This document shows, piece after piece, positions 10,650 to 20,946 of a DNA stretch of 64,000 nucleotides. The translations under genes and the position numbers were made by a program. Each line of letters opens with the position of its first letter. The stretch's first letter is position 1. The stretch comes from Lycium barbarum (taxonomy: Eukaryota > Streptophyta > Magnoliopsida > Solanales > Solanaceae). The DNA lies in assembly GCF_019175385.1 (NCBI RefSeq), contig NC_083346.1:58433821-58497820 (forward strand), written 5' to 3'. The notes beneath the pieces are model-generated. The model was not told the origin of the DNA and did no database searches. It was given only the letters and a program-made list of their open reading frames with translations.

Positions 10650-10690
10650 TCTTGTTTATGGTGTGTAGCGCGCCATGCTAATAAACAAGA
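10650..10690 (+). other. Element B: leader hairpin with GCGCGC loop (dimer-site-like)
   Basis: Outer arms TCTTGTTTAT/ATAAACAAGA pair over 10 bp. An inner stem GTGTG/CATGC (two G-U pairs) closes the 8-nt loop TAGCGCGC, which holds the palindrome GCGCGC. It lies 41 nt after the primer site. A conserved GAGGCTACAGGGCATTTAGG block follows directly. Confidence 0.82.
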
Positions 10691-10797
10691 GGCTACAGGG
10701 CATTTAGGAAAATGACCATCTTCCTTCTTATGAGATCGTGCGATAGAGACATGTCTAAGATTATATCCCTCCTAAAAGTGTGTTATGATTTCAGAAT

Positions 10798-12126
10798 ATG
10801 CCGCCAAAGGGAAATGCTACCGCCGCCCAGAAGGGCAAAGCTACGACAAAAAGTCGCGTGGAAAGAGAGCTTCCGCTGAATGTAGAGGAGGGCGAATCAC
10901 AAAATGAGGCCTCGCCCCAGGTGGAAGAGCAAGGGGGTGCCTCAGTCCCAATTCCTCCACCAGTTACTTCGGGTCAACAAGTGACCGAAGCTATTCATTT
11001 GTTGACGCATTTGGTTGCCGCCCAGGCACAACGACAGAATGCGAGCCTGAGTGATCGCTCCGCCCGTACTAGAGCCCATGATTTCCTAACTTTGAATCCT
11101 CCGAAATTTTTCGGGTCGAAGCCAGATGAGGACCCACAAGGCTTTGTCGTTGAGATGTTGAGGACGCTGAAACTTATGCATGCTTCTGAGACTGAATCGG
11201 TAGAGTTGGCTTCTTATAGACTTCACGATGTGGCGGTACTGTGGTATAACAACTGGATAGCGTCGGGATCAGAAAATGCGCCTCTTCCTGTTTGGCAAGA
11301 GTTTGTTGACGCCTTTATTCGTCATTATTTGCCACCCGAGGTCCGCCGACCTAGAGCGGACAGGTTTTTGAATCTAAAGCAAGGAAGTATGAGTGCCCGA
11401 GAGTATAGTATGCAGTTTAAATCTTTGGCCAGGTATGCCCCGACTATGGTGGCCGACATGGGAGACCGGGTCCATAGATTTGTGAGTGGTTTGGGGCCAA
11501 ACTTGTTTAGAGATTGTTTGACGGTCTCTTTGCAAGACGGGATGGATATCTCCCGAATACAGGCACATGCTCAGAATCTTAAAGAGCGACAACAACAGCA
11601 AAGAAGTGATCGTGACAATGATAGAAGGCATAGTAAGATAGCTAGATTTATGGGAGTGAGCAGTGAATGTGGAGGGGTATCGAGACAGATGCATTCCAGG
11701 CATTCAGGTCAGTCAACGACTAGTGCGCCTCCCAGATTCTCAGACAGGAGGTTTGATCGTTCTTTTCAGACAGGATAGGGCCAGAGTTCGAGGGCCTCAG
11801 ATTCTCAGTTCAGAGGAGATCCCAGTCAGAGGAGACCCTCAGTACCGTGGTGTAGCCAGTGCGGTAGATTGCATTCCGGACAGTGTCGTCAGGGTTTAGA
11901 TGCCTGCTATGCCTACGGGCAGGTTGGTCATATGATGAGAGATTTCCCTTCAGTAAGAGGTAGGGTTGGGACTCAGCCCACAGGTTCAGCGGCGGGTTCT
12001 TTCTCAGTACGCCCGACAGCACAAACTTCTCAAACTACAGCAGGTAGAGGCAGAGGCAGAGGTAGAGGGGGAGCATCTACTTCAGGTGCTGTTCAGCCCC
12101 ACGTATATGCTTTGGCAGGGCGGTAG
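10798..12126 (+). pseudogene. Element B: gag (capsid and zinc knuckle), with stops
   Basis: Gag forms the virus-like particle that packages element RNA. The frame opens at ATG 10798 with a basic, Lys/Arg-rich N terminus, then a glutamate-rich stretch. The retrotransposon gag domain runs from about residue 95 (LNPPKFFGSKPDEDP) to about 250 (FVSGLGPNL). A TAG at 11776, most simply read as a mutated CAG, ends the 326-residue open part. The same frame continues into the zinc knuckle (near 11900-11945), which reads CYAYGQVGHMMRDF, so two of its four metal ligands (Cys to Tyr, Cys to Phe) are lost. An arginine-glycine tail follows, and a second TAG at 12124 separates gag from pol. There is no frameshift between gag and pol. 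Confidence 0.93.
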
Positions 12127-15100
12127 GATCTTGAGTCCTCCCAAGATGTTGTCACAGGTACCTTGACTATATTTTCCCGTGATGCATATGCTTTGATTGA
12201 TCCGGGCTCTACTTTCTCTTATGTTACTCCATATGTCGCCGATTGTATTGGGGTGAAGCCCGAGCCAATCAATCCTTTTGAAGTGTTCACTCAGGTTTGT
12301 GATCCGGTAGTAGCGAGGAAAGTGTACAAGGACTGTGTTATCGTGATATGTGATCGTCAAACCAAAGCCAATCTGATCGAGCTGGAAATGGTAGATTTCG
12401 ATGTAATCATGGGTATGGATTGGTTGGCTTCGTGCTATGCTAATGTTGATTGTCGGACGAAAATGGTTCGGTTCCAATTTCCGGGAGAACCCATACTTGA
12501 ATGGAAGGGTAATACGGCAAGCCCAAAGGGTAGGTTTATTTCCTACTTTAAGGCAAGCAAAATGATAGCTAAAGGCTATATTCATCATCTAGTTCGGGTC
12601 CATGACACTGAGGCAAGGCCTCTAGCTTTCCAATCTGTTCCGGTAGTGAATGAATTTCCCGATGTATTTCCGGACGAACTTCCAGGTCTTCCTCCCGAGA
12701 GGGAAATTGATTTCACTATTGATGTGTTACCGGACACTGAGCCTATTTCCATTCCTCCTTATTGAATGGCTCCGGTAGAATTAAAGGAACTAAAAGCACA
12801 GCTAAAAGATTTGCTTGAGAAGGGATTTATAAGGACTAGCTCATCACCGTGGGGAGCACCGGTCTTGTTCTTGAGGAAGAAGGATGGATCCCTGCGGATG
12901 TGAATTGATTACCAACAGCTGAATAGGGTAACGATAAAGAACAAGTATCCCCTCCCCAGAATTGACGATTTGTTTGATCAATTGCAGGGCGCTAAATGGT
13001 TTTCCAAGATAGATTTGAGGTCTGGTTATCATCAAGTGAGAATTAGAGTAGCGGATATTCCCAAGACTGCCTTTAGGATAAGATATGGTCACTACGAGTT
13101 CCGAGTAATGTCGTTTGGGTTGACGAATGCCCCGACAGTGTTTATGAATTTAATGAATAATGTGTTCAGACCATTCTTGGATCTCTTTGTCATAGTATTT
13201 ATTGATGATATTTTGGTATACTCTCGCACGGAGTCAGAACATGCAGATCATCTAAGAATTGTCCTCGGTGTTCTCCGAGCTCGGGAATTATATGCAAAGT
13301 TTGCAAAGTGTGAGTTTTGGATGAATTCTTTAACATTCCTAGGCCACATTATTTCCGATGATGGTATCCGAGTCGACACTCAAAAAATTGAAGCTGTGAA
13401 GACTTGGCCAAGGCCTACGACACCTACAGAAGTTCGTAGTTTCCTAGGTTTGGCAGGTTACTATAGAAGATTCGTAGAGGGCTTTTCTTCTATTTCAGCC
13501 CCACTGACGAAGTTAACTCAGAAATCCACTAGATTCCAATGGAAAGATGCGTGTGAGCGTAGTTTTTAGGAGTTGAAAGACAGATTGACTTCAGCACCAG
13601 TGCTAACACTTCCAGAAGGGTCAGAAGGCTATGTTATATATTGCGATGCTTCTGGTGTGGGACTAGGATGCGTATTAATGCAGCATGGCAAGGTTATTGC
13701 ATATGCCTCGAGACAGTTGCGGAAACATGAACAAAATTATCCAACCCATGATCTTGAATTGGCCGCGGTTATTCATGCTTTAAAAATATAGAGGAATTAT
13801 TTGTATGGTGTACATATTGATATCTATACAGATCACAAGAGTCTTCAATACATTTTCAAGAAAAAGGAGTTGAATCTGCGTTTGAGGTGGTGGTTAGAAC
13901 TGTTGAAAAACTATGATGTAAATATTCTGTACCACCCGGGAAAAGCTAACGTAGTGGCTGATGCGCTTAGCCGTCGATCAATGGGAAGCTTATGTGAAGT
14001 CCCTTCAGAAAATAAGGAAATGGTTCATGAGCTTCAACGACAAGCTAATCTTGGAGTACGCACAATTGATTCGGGTAGCACAGGTATCAGCATTAGTAAC
14101 CCCACAGTTTCATCCTTAAGTACAGAAGTAAAGGAATGACAGTACGAAGATTCCCAGTTAAGCCACTACCGAGACGTATCTCGTGAGAAGGAAAAGTCTC
14201 TATTTGAAGTCTGCACAGAAGGGGTTCTCAGATATCAGGGCAGGCTATGCGTACCGGATGTGGCAAGATTGCGCCAAAGGATTCTAGAGGAAGCTCACTA
14301 TTCTCGGTATTCTATTCATCCCGGTGCAAGCAAAATGTATCATGACCTCAAATCGATATATTGGTGGAACGGTATGAAGAGAGACATAGCAGAATTTGTA
14401 GCCCAATGTTCGAATTGCCAACAAGTAAAAGCTAAACATCAAAAGCCAGGAGGCTTATTGCAAGCAATAGAGATTCCTACATGGAAATGGGAAGAAATTA
14501 ATATGGAATTTATTGTAGGATTACCTCGTTCCTGAGGCAAATATGATTCTATATGGGTTATCCTGGACAGACTCACAAAAGCAGCTCATTTCCTCCTAGT
14601 TAGAACCACGTATTCAGCGGAAGATTATGCTAGGTTGTACTTGAAGGAAATTGTGCGAATTCACGGAATTCCTTTGGCCATTATCACAGACAGAGGGGCA
14701 CAGTTTACAGCTATGTTTTGGAAGTCCTTCCAAGAAGGTTTGGGTACTCAGGTTAAGCTCAGCACAGCGTTTCTTCCACAGACTGACGGACAAGCTGAAC
14801 GTACTATTCAGACCTTGGAGGACATGCTGCGAGTGTGTGAGTTGGATTTTGGCGGTAGTTGGGATGAACATTTACCCCTTATTGAATTTGCCTACAACAA
14901 CAACTATCATTCCGGTATCCAAATGGTCCCGTATGAAGCATTATACGGAAGGAAATGTAGATCTCCAATTGGATGGTTTGAAACCGGAGAAGCGCAACTG
15001 ATAGGCCCCGACTTGATTCAACAAGCGGTCGAAAAAGTCAAAATCATTCGAGACCGACTTCTGACAGCCCAAAGTCGCCAAAAGTCTTATGCGGACAACC

Positions 15101-15654
15101 GCCAACGAGATTTGGAATATCAGGTAAATGATTGGGTATTCCTGAAAGTATCACCGATGAAAGGGGTGATGAGATTTGGCAAGAAAGGGAAGTTAAGTCC
15201 TAGATACGTTGGACCCTATAAAATTATCCGTAAGGTGGGTCAGGTAGCATATGAACTGGACTTGCCTTCGGAGTTTGAAGCAGTTCACCCAGGTTTTCAT
15301 GTTTCGATGCTCCGCAAGTGTATTGGAGACCCAACAAAAATAGTTCCGGTTGACGATGTGCAGGTGACAGAGAATCTGACATATGAAGAAGTTCCTGTTT
15401 CTATTCTAGATAGGCAAGTGCGAAGGCTTCGGCATAAGGAAGTCGCTTCAGTCGAAGTTCAATGGCGAAATAACAACAGGGAAGAAATGACTTGGGAAGC
15501 GGAAGAGAAGATGAAAGCCAAGTACCCGCATTTATTTCAATCTCCAGAAGAGGTTCATGATGACACGCCGAGGTTATACGGTATGTATGCTTTATTTTAT
15601 GTTTTTGGTCGTTTGCAGCCATGGATATGTTGGTATTATGATGTAGCCCTGTGA
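12127..15654 (+). pseudogene. Element B: pol (protease, RT, RNase H, integrase, chromodomain-like tail), with stops
   Basis: Pol continues in the gag frame. Protease: DPGS active site at 12199 and GMDWL near 12412. [12 protein letters not shown] and an intact FIDDILVYS (Asp pair at 13204-13209). RNase H: Asp in YCDASG (13645) and YTDHKSLQ (13831). Integrase: HHCC zinc fold with CSNCQQVK intact; the first catalytic Asp is changed to Glu (NMEFIVGLP, near 14500), while TDRGAQF and [10 protein letters not shown] are intact. The tail ends TWEAEEKMKAKYPHLF, a chromodomain-like segment. In-frame stops fall at 12763, 12901, 13567, 13789, 14137 and 14533; the last open stretch, 14635-15654, is 339 residues. 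The whole gag-pol spans about 1619 codons, normal for the family. Confidence 0.94.
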
Positions 15655-15783
15655 GGCAAAGATATTATGAGTTGCTATGACAGATGGTAGTGTCAAGTTA
15701 GAAGGGAGACTCTGGCGAAATGTTTCTAGGAATCTCGAGTATTTTAACATTTGAGGATGAATGTTCCAAAAAGGGGGGAAGAA
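15655..15783 (+). other. Element B: 3' untranslated stretch with hairpin and polypurine tract
   Basis: The pre-tract hairpin AACATTTGAGGATGAATGTT is at 15746-15765; two C-to-T changes turn two stem pairs into G-U pairs. The polypurine tract AAAAAGGGGGGAAGAA at 15768-15783 abuts the 3' LTR. Confidence 0.88.
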
Positions 15784-18127
15784 TGTTACACCTCGGAAAA
15801 GTCCTCGTATATGTACAATGAACAGACCAACGAAGGGTATGAGTATGCGATGTTATACTAAGTAGGGAATGGCGATTTATGAATTTTGAAAATAAGGAAG
15901 TTGTAGAATTTCAACACAACCAGTGGTTGTGAATCAGTATACGGCCCGTAAAGTGATTTACGAACCGTATACCACCATCGTCCTCTAGCCTTCCAAAATT
16001 TCAACTTTCTGTCCAATGGTGACATGGCTAAATACGACTTGGAATACGGCCCGTAAACTGGTTTACGGACTGTAAACCTCGATCGTAAACTGCCATGATC
16101 TCAACCAACCTTTCTGTTCTGACATGCTTAAATACGACCACACTATACGGTCCGTAAACAGGTATATGGCCCGTAAAGTGTGGTTTATGACCACTGTTCA
16201 CCCCGACTGTTGATCATTAAAAATCAAACTTTGAATTAATAAAAGGGACCCAAGCCTCATTTTATTTCATTCTTCATCCATACAACTCAAGAATGCTCTA
16301 TAACTCTCCAAACACATCCTCCATAAGAATCCAAGAGAATCAAAGGGAAACTAAGATCATCAACACCAAATCCAAGCAACAAAGTGTATGAAACCTAGTT
16401 GAAGGTCATCTTCTTCAAGAATTCCAAAAAGGTGAAGTAGGGTTTTGGTGCAAAAGGAAGGATTTCACTCTAAGCTTGTTCAACCATCATCTAAGGTATG
16501 TTTCATGACTATACCGTGTGACTCAAGGTATGGGAAGACCTAGATACTGGAAATGTAGAAGAATATAGGAAATGGGCCATTATTTAGAAAAAAGTGCCAT
16601 AGTTGGGTGGTAGCTAGGTTGGATCATGAAAGCTGACATGCTATGATTATGAATACGTTGTAAATGATGTTTAGGTCATGAAATAAGTATTATATACAAG
16701 GAAATGTGATAACGAGCTATAACCATAAATGTGAAGGAAATTGGAGGGAGATGGTGGGTTTTGCTTAAGGCATATAAATGATGATTGTTGCTCGCAATGT
16801 TATGAGTATTGTTGTAAATGTTTGGGCGTTGAAATAGAACGGTGGAAAAGTAGTAGAAACAAATAAAATGCCGCCTAATCTCCCTATAGATAACGACGCG
16901 TTTTTTTTAAAGTTGATTAACTAATGTTAGTACGATTCTCTCGTGAAGGTAACAACGTGACCTCGAAGGAAGACAAGTGATCGATAGTGTAGCTAAGCGA
17001 CAAGGTATGTGAGGCTAGTCCTTTCTTTCCAATGGCATGAATCCTATAGTATGAGTTCATGTATCCCGAGAAGCTAAAAGTCTATATTCCTACATGTCTA
17101 TATAAGATAAGAGATATGATATGATGATGCCCTTATTGCTTACACTCACCTCATGTACTAATTCCTGCAAGGTGAGGCAGAATATTGGTAACTGCTCCAT
17201 AATGAAATCGGGGGATCACGACCTTACGTCACCCCGATAGAGTATAGAGGATCTTGAGCCTTATGCACGTATTATGTTAAGATAAGCATATTTTGATAAA
17301 CATATTATTACAAGTATTTTATAGTGAGCATGTCATGATTGCATCACACCGCGCCTAGTTGGCCGGGCAGTCACCGCTACGGCGGGCAGCTATACGGATA
17401 CACTACGACCTTCGGGCGTGGGCAGACACCACTAGTGGGCGGCATGAGATGGTACCCCGGACGCGGGCTAATATTACTGATTATCACACCGTTCCGACAT
17501 GGACGGGTAGCTTGCATGTCATGCATATACGATATGATGATAAGTATGAGTAAGACAGCATGCATCACTTCTCTTATGATTATCATTCAGATTTAGATGT
17601 TCATATTGATGTTCTGATTATATTATCGTGTTGTCCTTCTTCATTGTTCATGCCTCTCATACTCAGTACAATATTCGTACTGACGTCCTTTTTCTTTGGA
17701 CGTTGTGTTCATGCCCACAGGTAGACAGAGAGGTGAGCTAGATCCAGATCCATAGCAGCGGTCAGCTGAGGGAGGGCACTCCATTGTCCGGAGGTGCTTA
17801 TGCTCATTCTGTTGTTATATAGATGCATATTTTGGGCACGATGGAGTCTTGTTCCATCTATGTGTATTTAGTCTATCAGTAGAGGCTCGTAGATACGCAG
17901 TGTGGGTTAGATGGTCTCACAAGATGTTTCTATATGTATATATTATTTTGATAGCCGATAGACAAATGTGTATAAAGCATTTATGTTTCTGCTTAAAATA
18001 TGATTTTTCCTGCATTTCGTGTATAAATTTTTAAAGAAGTATTAAATGAGTAAGATGAGCATTAGAACGAGTGGTGCTCGGTGGCTAGCTCTGGGTACCC
18101 GTCGCGGCCCCTAGTTGGGTCGTGACA
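15784..18127 (+). mobile_element. Element B: 3' LTR (2344 bp)
   Basis: It matches the 5' LTR from TGTTACACCTCGGAAAAG to GGGTCGTGACA. The palindrome array (15938-16195) is the longer, probably ancestral form. The TATA-like box is at 16234-16247, donor-like GTATGT at 16496 and 17005, the pyrimidine-loop hairpin (ACGTCC/GGACGT) at 17683-17703, and the acceptor-like CACAG|GTAGACAG at 17716-17728. Confidence 0.95.
15938..16195 (+). repeat. Element B 3' LTR: long TACGGCCCGTA palindrome array
   Basis: It has the same first unit as the 5' LTR plus about 95 bp of further TACGGTCCGTAAA-type units that the 5' LTR lacks. The 5' LTR form is joined at a GGCCCGGCCCGTAAA sequence, as expected for deletion between repeats. 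Confidence 0.88.
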
Positions 18128-18132
18128 GTTAT
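18128..18132 (+). repeat. Target site duplication of element B, right copy (GTTAT)
   Basis: It matches 7934-7938. The C LTR resumes here. Confidence 0.95.
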
Positions 18133-18235
18133 AGGGCTCCTTGGATGGTTAATGAAGTGTTAAACAAGTGCCAAGAAGAAGTTATAAGGATTTTAGATCA
18201 AACGAATAAATAAAATCAATTTTGGAAAAAGGGAG

Positions 18236-18340
18236 TTATACGACCACTTATACGGTCTGTATAATGGTCTGTATAACAGTTACAGTGAAGGGTCATCACT
18301 GGTGGAATTATACGGTCACTTATACGGACCGTATAATCCA
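18236..18340 (+). repeat. Element C LTR: TATACGG/CCGTATAA palindrome array
   Basis: Repeated TTATACGGTCNNTATAA-like inverted units lie immediately upstream of the TATA-like region. Confidence 0.8.
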
Positions 18341-19028
18341 ATCGGGCAGCTTTAGTTTTTTTTATATGTGACCCAAGTTCTTATTTTTCATTTCCCATCT
18401 TATCCACACCTCTTGAGAACTCTAGAATATTCCACACAATATCAACACAAATCCAAGAGAAATCAAAGATTAAACACCAAGAATCAAGAGAATCAAGTGC
18501 AAAGAGGCTCACTAGGGTTTGTGAAAGTCAAGAATTCCTTTGGTATGGAAGTTGGGGTTTTTCTCTAGTGAAGTATCTTCATCCAAGGTTCCTTTTTATA
18601 TGCTCAAAGGTGAGTTTTACCTCCATTCCATGTTATTAAAAGTATTTGAGTGGTTGAATGACTTGGATGAGAGAAGAAAACAGAATATGAGCTCAAATAT
18701 GAAAATAATGATATTTTGAGTAGTAAGTTAACTTGAGTCATGATTCTCAGTATGTTATGAGTATAAAGTTGTTATGAATGACACTAATGATGTTGAGGGA
18801 GTATTATATGTAGATGAATACGGTGTAGTGTTGTAGTTATTGATGTGGATGACATTGAAAGGGAGTTTTGATAATTGAACAATGCTTAACTTGAAGAAGT
18901 CTATTGACCATTGTATTGTGGGTGTTGCTATTGATGTTTGGGAGATGCTTAATATATGGAGGAAGTTGTTGAAACAAAGGAAATGCTGCCCAATTTTCGT
19001 TAGCTCTTAGTCGCTTTAGTTAGACTTA

Positions 19029-19412
19029 TAGCCTGTTTGGCCAAGCTTATTTCCCCCCCCCAAAAATACTTATTTTTTCAATAAGTGATTTTTTTTTAAA
19101 AAAAATTGAGGTGTTTGGAAAAGCTTTTTAGAGAAAATAAGTGCTTTTGGAGAGTAGCAGAAGCAGTTTTTTAGAAGCTAAAAAAATAGCTTTTGCCCAA
19201 AAGTACTTTTTTGAAAAGTACTTTTGAGAAACATACACATAGAAGCACTTTTTAAAAGCTTGGCCAAACACTAATTACTGCTCTCAAGTACTTTTTAAAT
19301 TAATTGGCCAAACACAAACTGCTTTTAGCCAAAAGTAATTTTTTTGAAAAGTACTTTTGAAAAAAGTACTTTTTAAAATAAGCTGTTTTTAGAAGCTTGG
19401 CCAAACAGGCTA
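19029..19412. mobile_element. MITE (384 bp) with TTA target duplication
   Basis: Terminal inverted repeats TAGCCTGTTTGGCCAAGCTT and its exact reverse complement bound the element, and TTA flanks it on both sides (19026-19028, 19413-19415). This fits a PIF/Harbinger (Tourist-like) MITE; the 3-bp duplication is the basis for that class. The interior is AT-rich with many AAGTACTTTT motifs and no open frame. The same LTR position in element H (near 47100) lacks it. Confidence 0.9.
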
Positions 19413-20742
19413 TTAAGCATGTTTCTAATAATCTAACCTTAGTACGAATTCTCTTGTATGTAGAATTGTGAGCTTGGAAGGAAAGCGTTTAGTGGATAAA
19501 GTTAAAGAGACGTAAAGGTATGTTATGGCTAGTCCTCTTTCTTTCAAAGGCATGACTCTTATATTACAATTTCTTATATATCTCCATGACCTTCTTATAT
19601 CCCAAGAGTTGAAAGTTAAAGACCCTTAAGAGCTTCTTATGAGAAAGAGATGAGATGTTTTCTATGATGATTATGATGATGATGCTTTTAATGCTAGAAG
19701 TTCCAAAGCTTACGGTTGCAAAGATATTATGAGATAATTGAGCTTATCCTATGATTTTCGTTCTTTCATTCATTGTTATTCTCTCACCTTATGTTACTTG
19801 TTCCTTCGAGATGAGATATAGTGATGATGATTGTTCCATGAGATAATCAGAGGTCACCGACCTTACGTCACTCCTATATGATTGTAGCTTTAATTGGGCT
19901 ATCATGCATGCTTTTATGTTATGTATATGTATGATTACACCGTGCCTAGTTGGCCAGGCAGACACCACTACGCTGGGTGTAAGTGGGCGGCTTATGGATA
20001 ACACCGTGCCTAGTTGGCCAGGCAGTCACCACTAGTGGGCGACATAAGATGGTTACCTTGAATGCGGTAGGCCCAGACGCGGGCTAATGATGATCACACC
20101 ATACCTATATGGTCGGGCAGCTTATGTATGTATATATATGACATGATGTTGTTTTAATATAAAAGTTAGCATGCATGACTCCACCTTAAGAGGCAATCAG
20201 TTGCGGGTTATCCCTTCATCTTATGCTCTATTATTTCTTTACTATGTTGTTATACATTCCTTACATACTCGATACATTGTTCGTACTGACGTCCTTTCTT
20301 TTATGGACGCTGCATTTATGCTGGTAGGTAGACAGGGTGATGGTACAAATGCTTAGGAGCTATATCCGCAGATATACAGGAGCACTCCACTACTCCGGAG
20401 TTGCCGCTTATTGGTATATTCTTTTGTGCACATGTTTGGGGCATGGTGGGGTCCTATGCCGTCCTTATGATTTCAGTACTCCAATTAGAGGCTCGTAGAT
20501 ACATATGTGTGGGTAGTAGATATCATGTGATCTCTTGGTGTATATGTTCTGTTTGTCATCTTGTAGCCTCGTGGGCTTATGTACATATATGATTTGAGAG
20601 ATATTCGAAGATCATTTCATGATAAGCTTGTGTTGAGAATGGTGTATGTTCAGGTTGAGTTTGATGATAATTCTGAAAGGTGGTGCTCGGTAGGCTAACT
20701 CCAGGTACCCATCATGGCCCTCTAGTTGGGTCGTGACAAAAG

Positions 20743-20754
20743 TGGTATCAGAGC
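20743..20754 (+). other. Element C: primer binding site (initiator Met tRNA)
   Basis: TGGTATCAGAGC, 4 nt after the 5' LTR. Confidence 0.95.
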
Positions 20755-20796
20755 AGTTTTTTCCTAGGATGTGTTTACGTGCCGTGTCCAGTAGAT

Positions 20797-20838
20797 TCTT
20801 GTTTATGAGTATGAAGCACGCCACACTTATAAGCAAGA
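20797..20838 (+). other. Element C: leader hairpin (dimer-site-like)
   Basis: Outer arms TCTTGTTTAT/ATAAGCAAGA (one G-U) enclose an inner stem GTATG/CACAC (one mismatch) and the 8-nt loop AAGCACGC. The loop is one G-to-A step from GCGCGC. It lies 42 nt after the primer site. Confidence 0.75.
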
Positions 20839-20946
20839 GGCTGCGGGGCATTTAGGAATAATGACCGCCCTTCTTCTTCATAGATCGTGTATAGAGCTAT
20901 ATCATAAGATTTCTCTTTTCCCTAATTGTGCGTTATGATTTCGGCA

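Larger units (their letters stand above)
7939..18127 (+). mobile_element. Element B: complete nested Ty3/gypsy (Tekay/Del-like) retrotransposon
   Basis: All parts are present in order: 5' LTR, primer site, gag-pol in a single frame, polypurine tract, 3' LTR, with a perfect 5-bp GTTAT duplication. The two LTRs are very similar (seven differences seen by eye in the first 240 bp, nearly all C/T or G/A), so insertion is fairly recent. It cannot be autonomous because gag-pol has about eight stops. The length includes a run of N in the 5' LTR that is probably not real sequence length. Confidence 0.95.
18133..20738 (+). mobile_element. Element C: 5' LTR, second part
   Basis: It continues the LTR that began at 7698 and ends GGGTCGTGACA. 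It holds a TATACGG...CCGTATAA palindrome array (18236-18340), a TATA-like TTTATATG near 18361, a donor-like GTGAGT at 18610 and GTATGT at 19518, a nested MITE, repeats of CACCGTGCCTAGTTGGCCAG (19933, 20000 and a degraded copy near 20095), a hairpin with CGTCC/GGACG stem at 20290-20309, and an acceptor-like GGTAG|GTAGACAG at 20323-20335. Total LTR without insertions is about 2.46 kb. Confidence 0.92.

Noticed and set aside
12082..12588. 168-codon minus-strand frame
   Set aside because: It is the antisense shadow of the element B protease.
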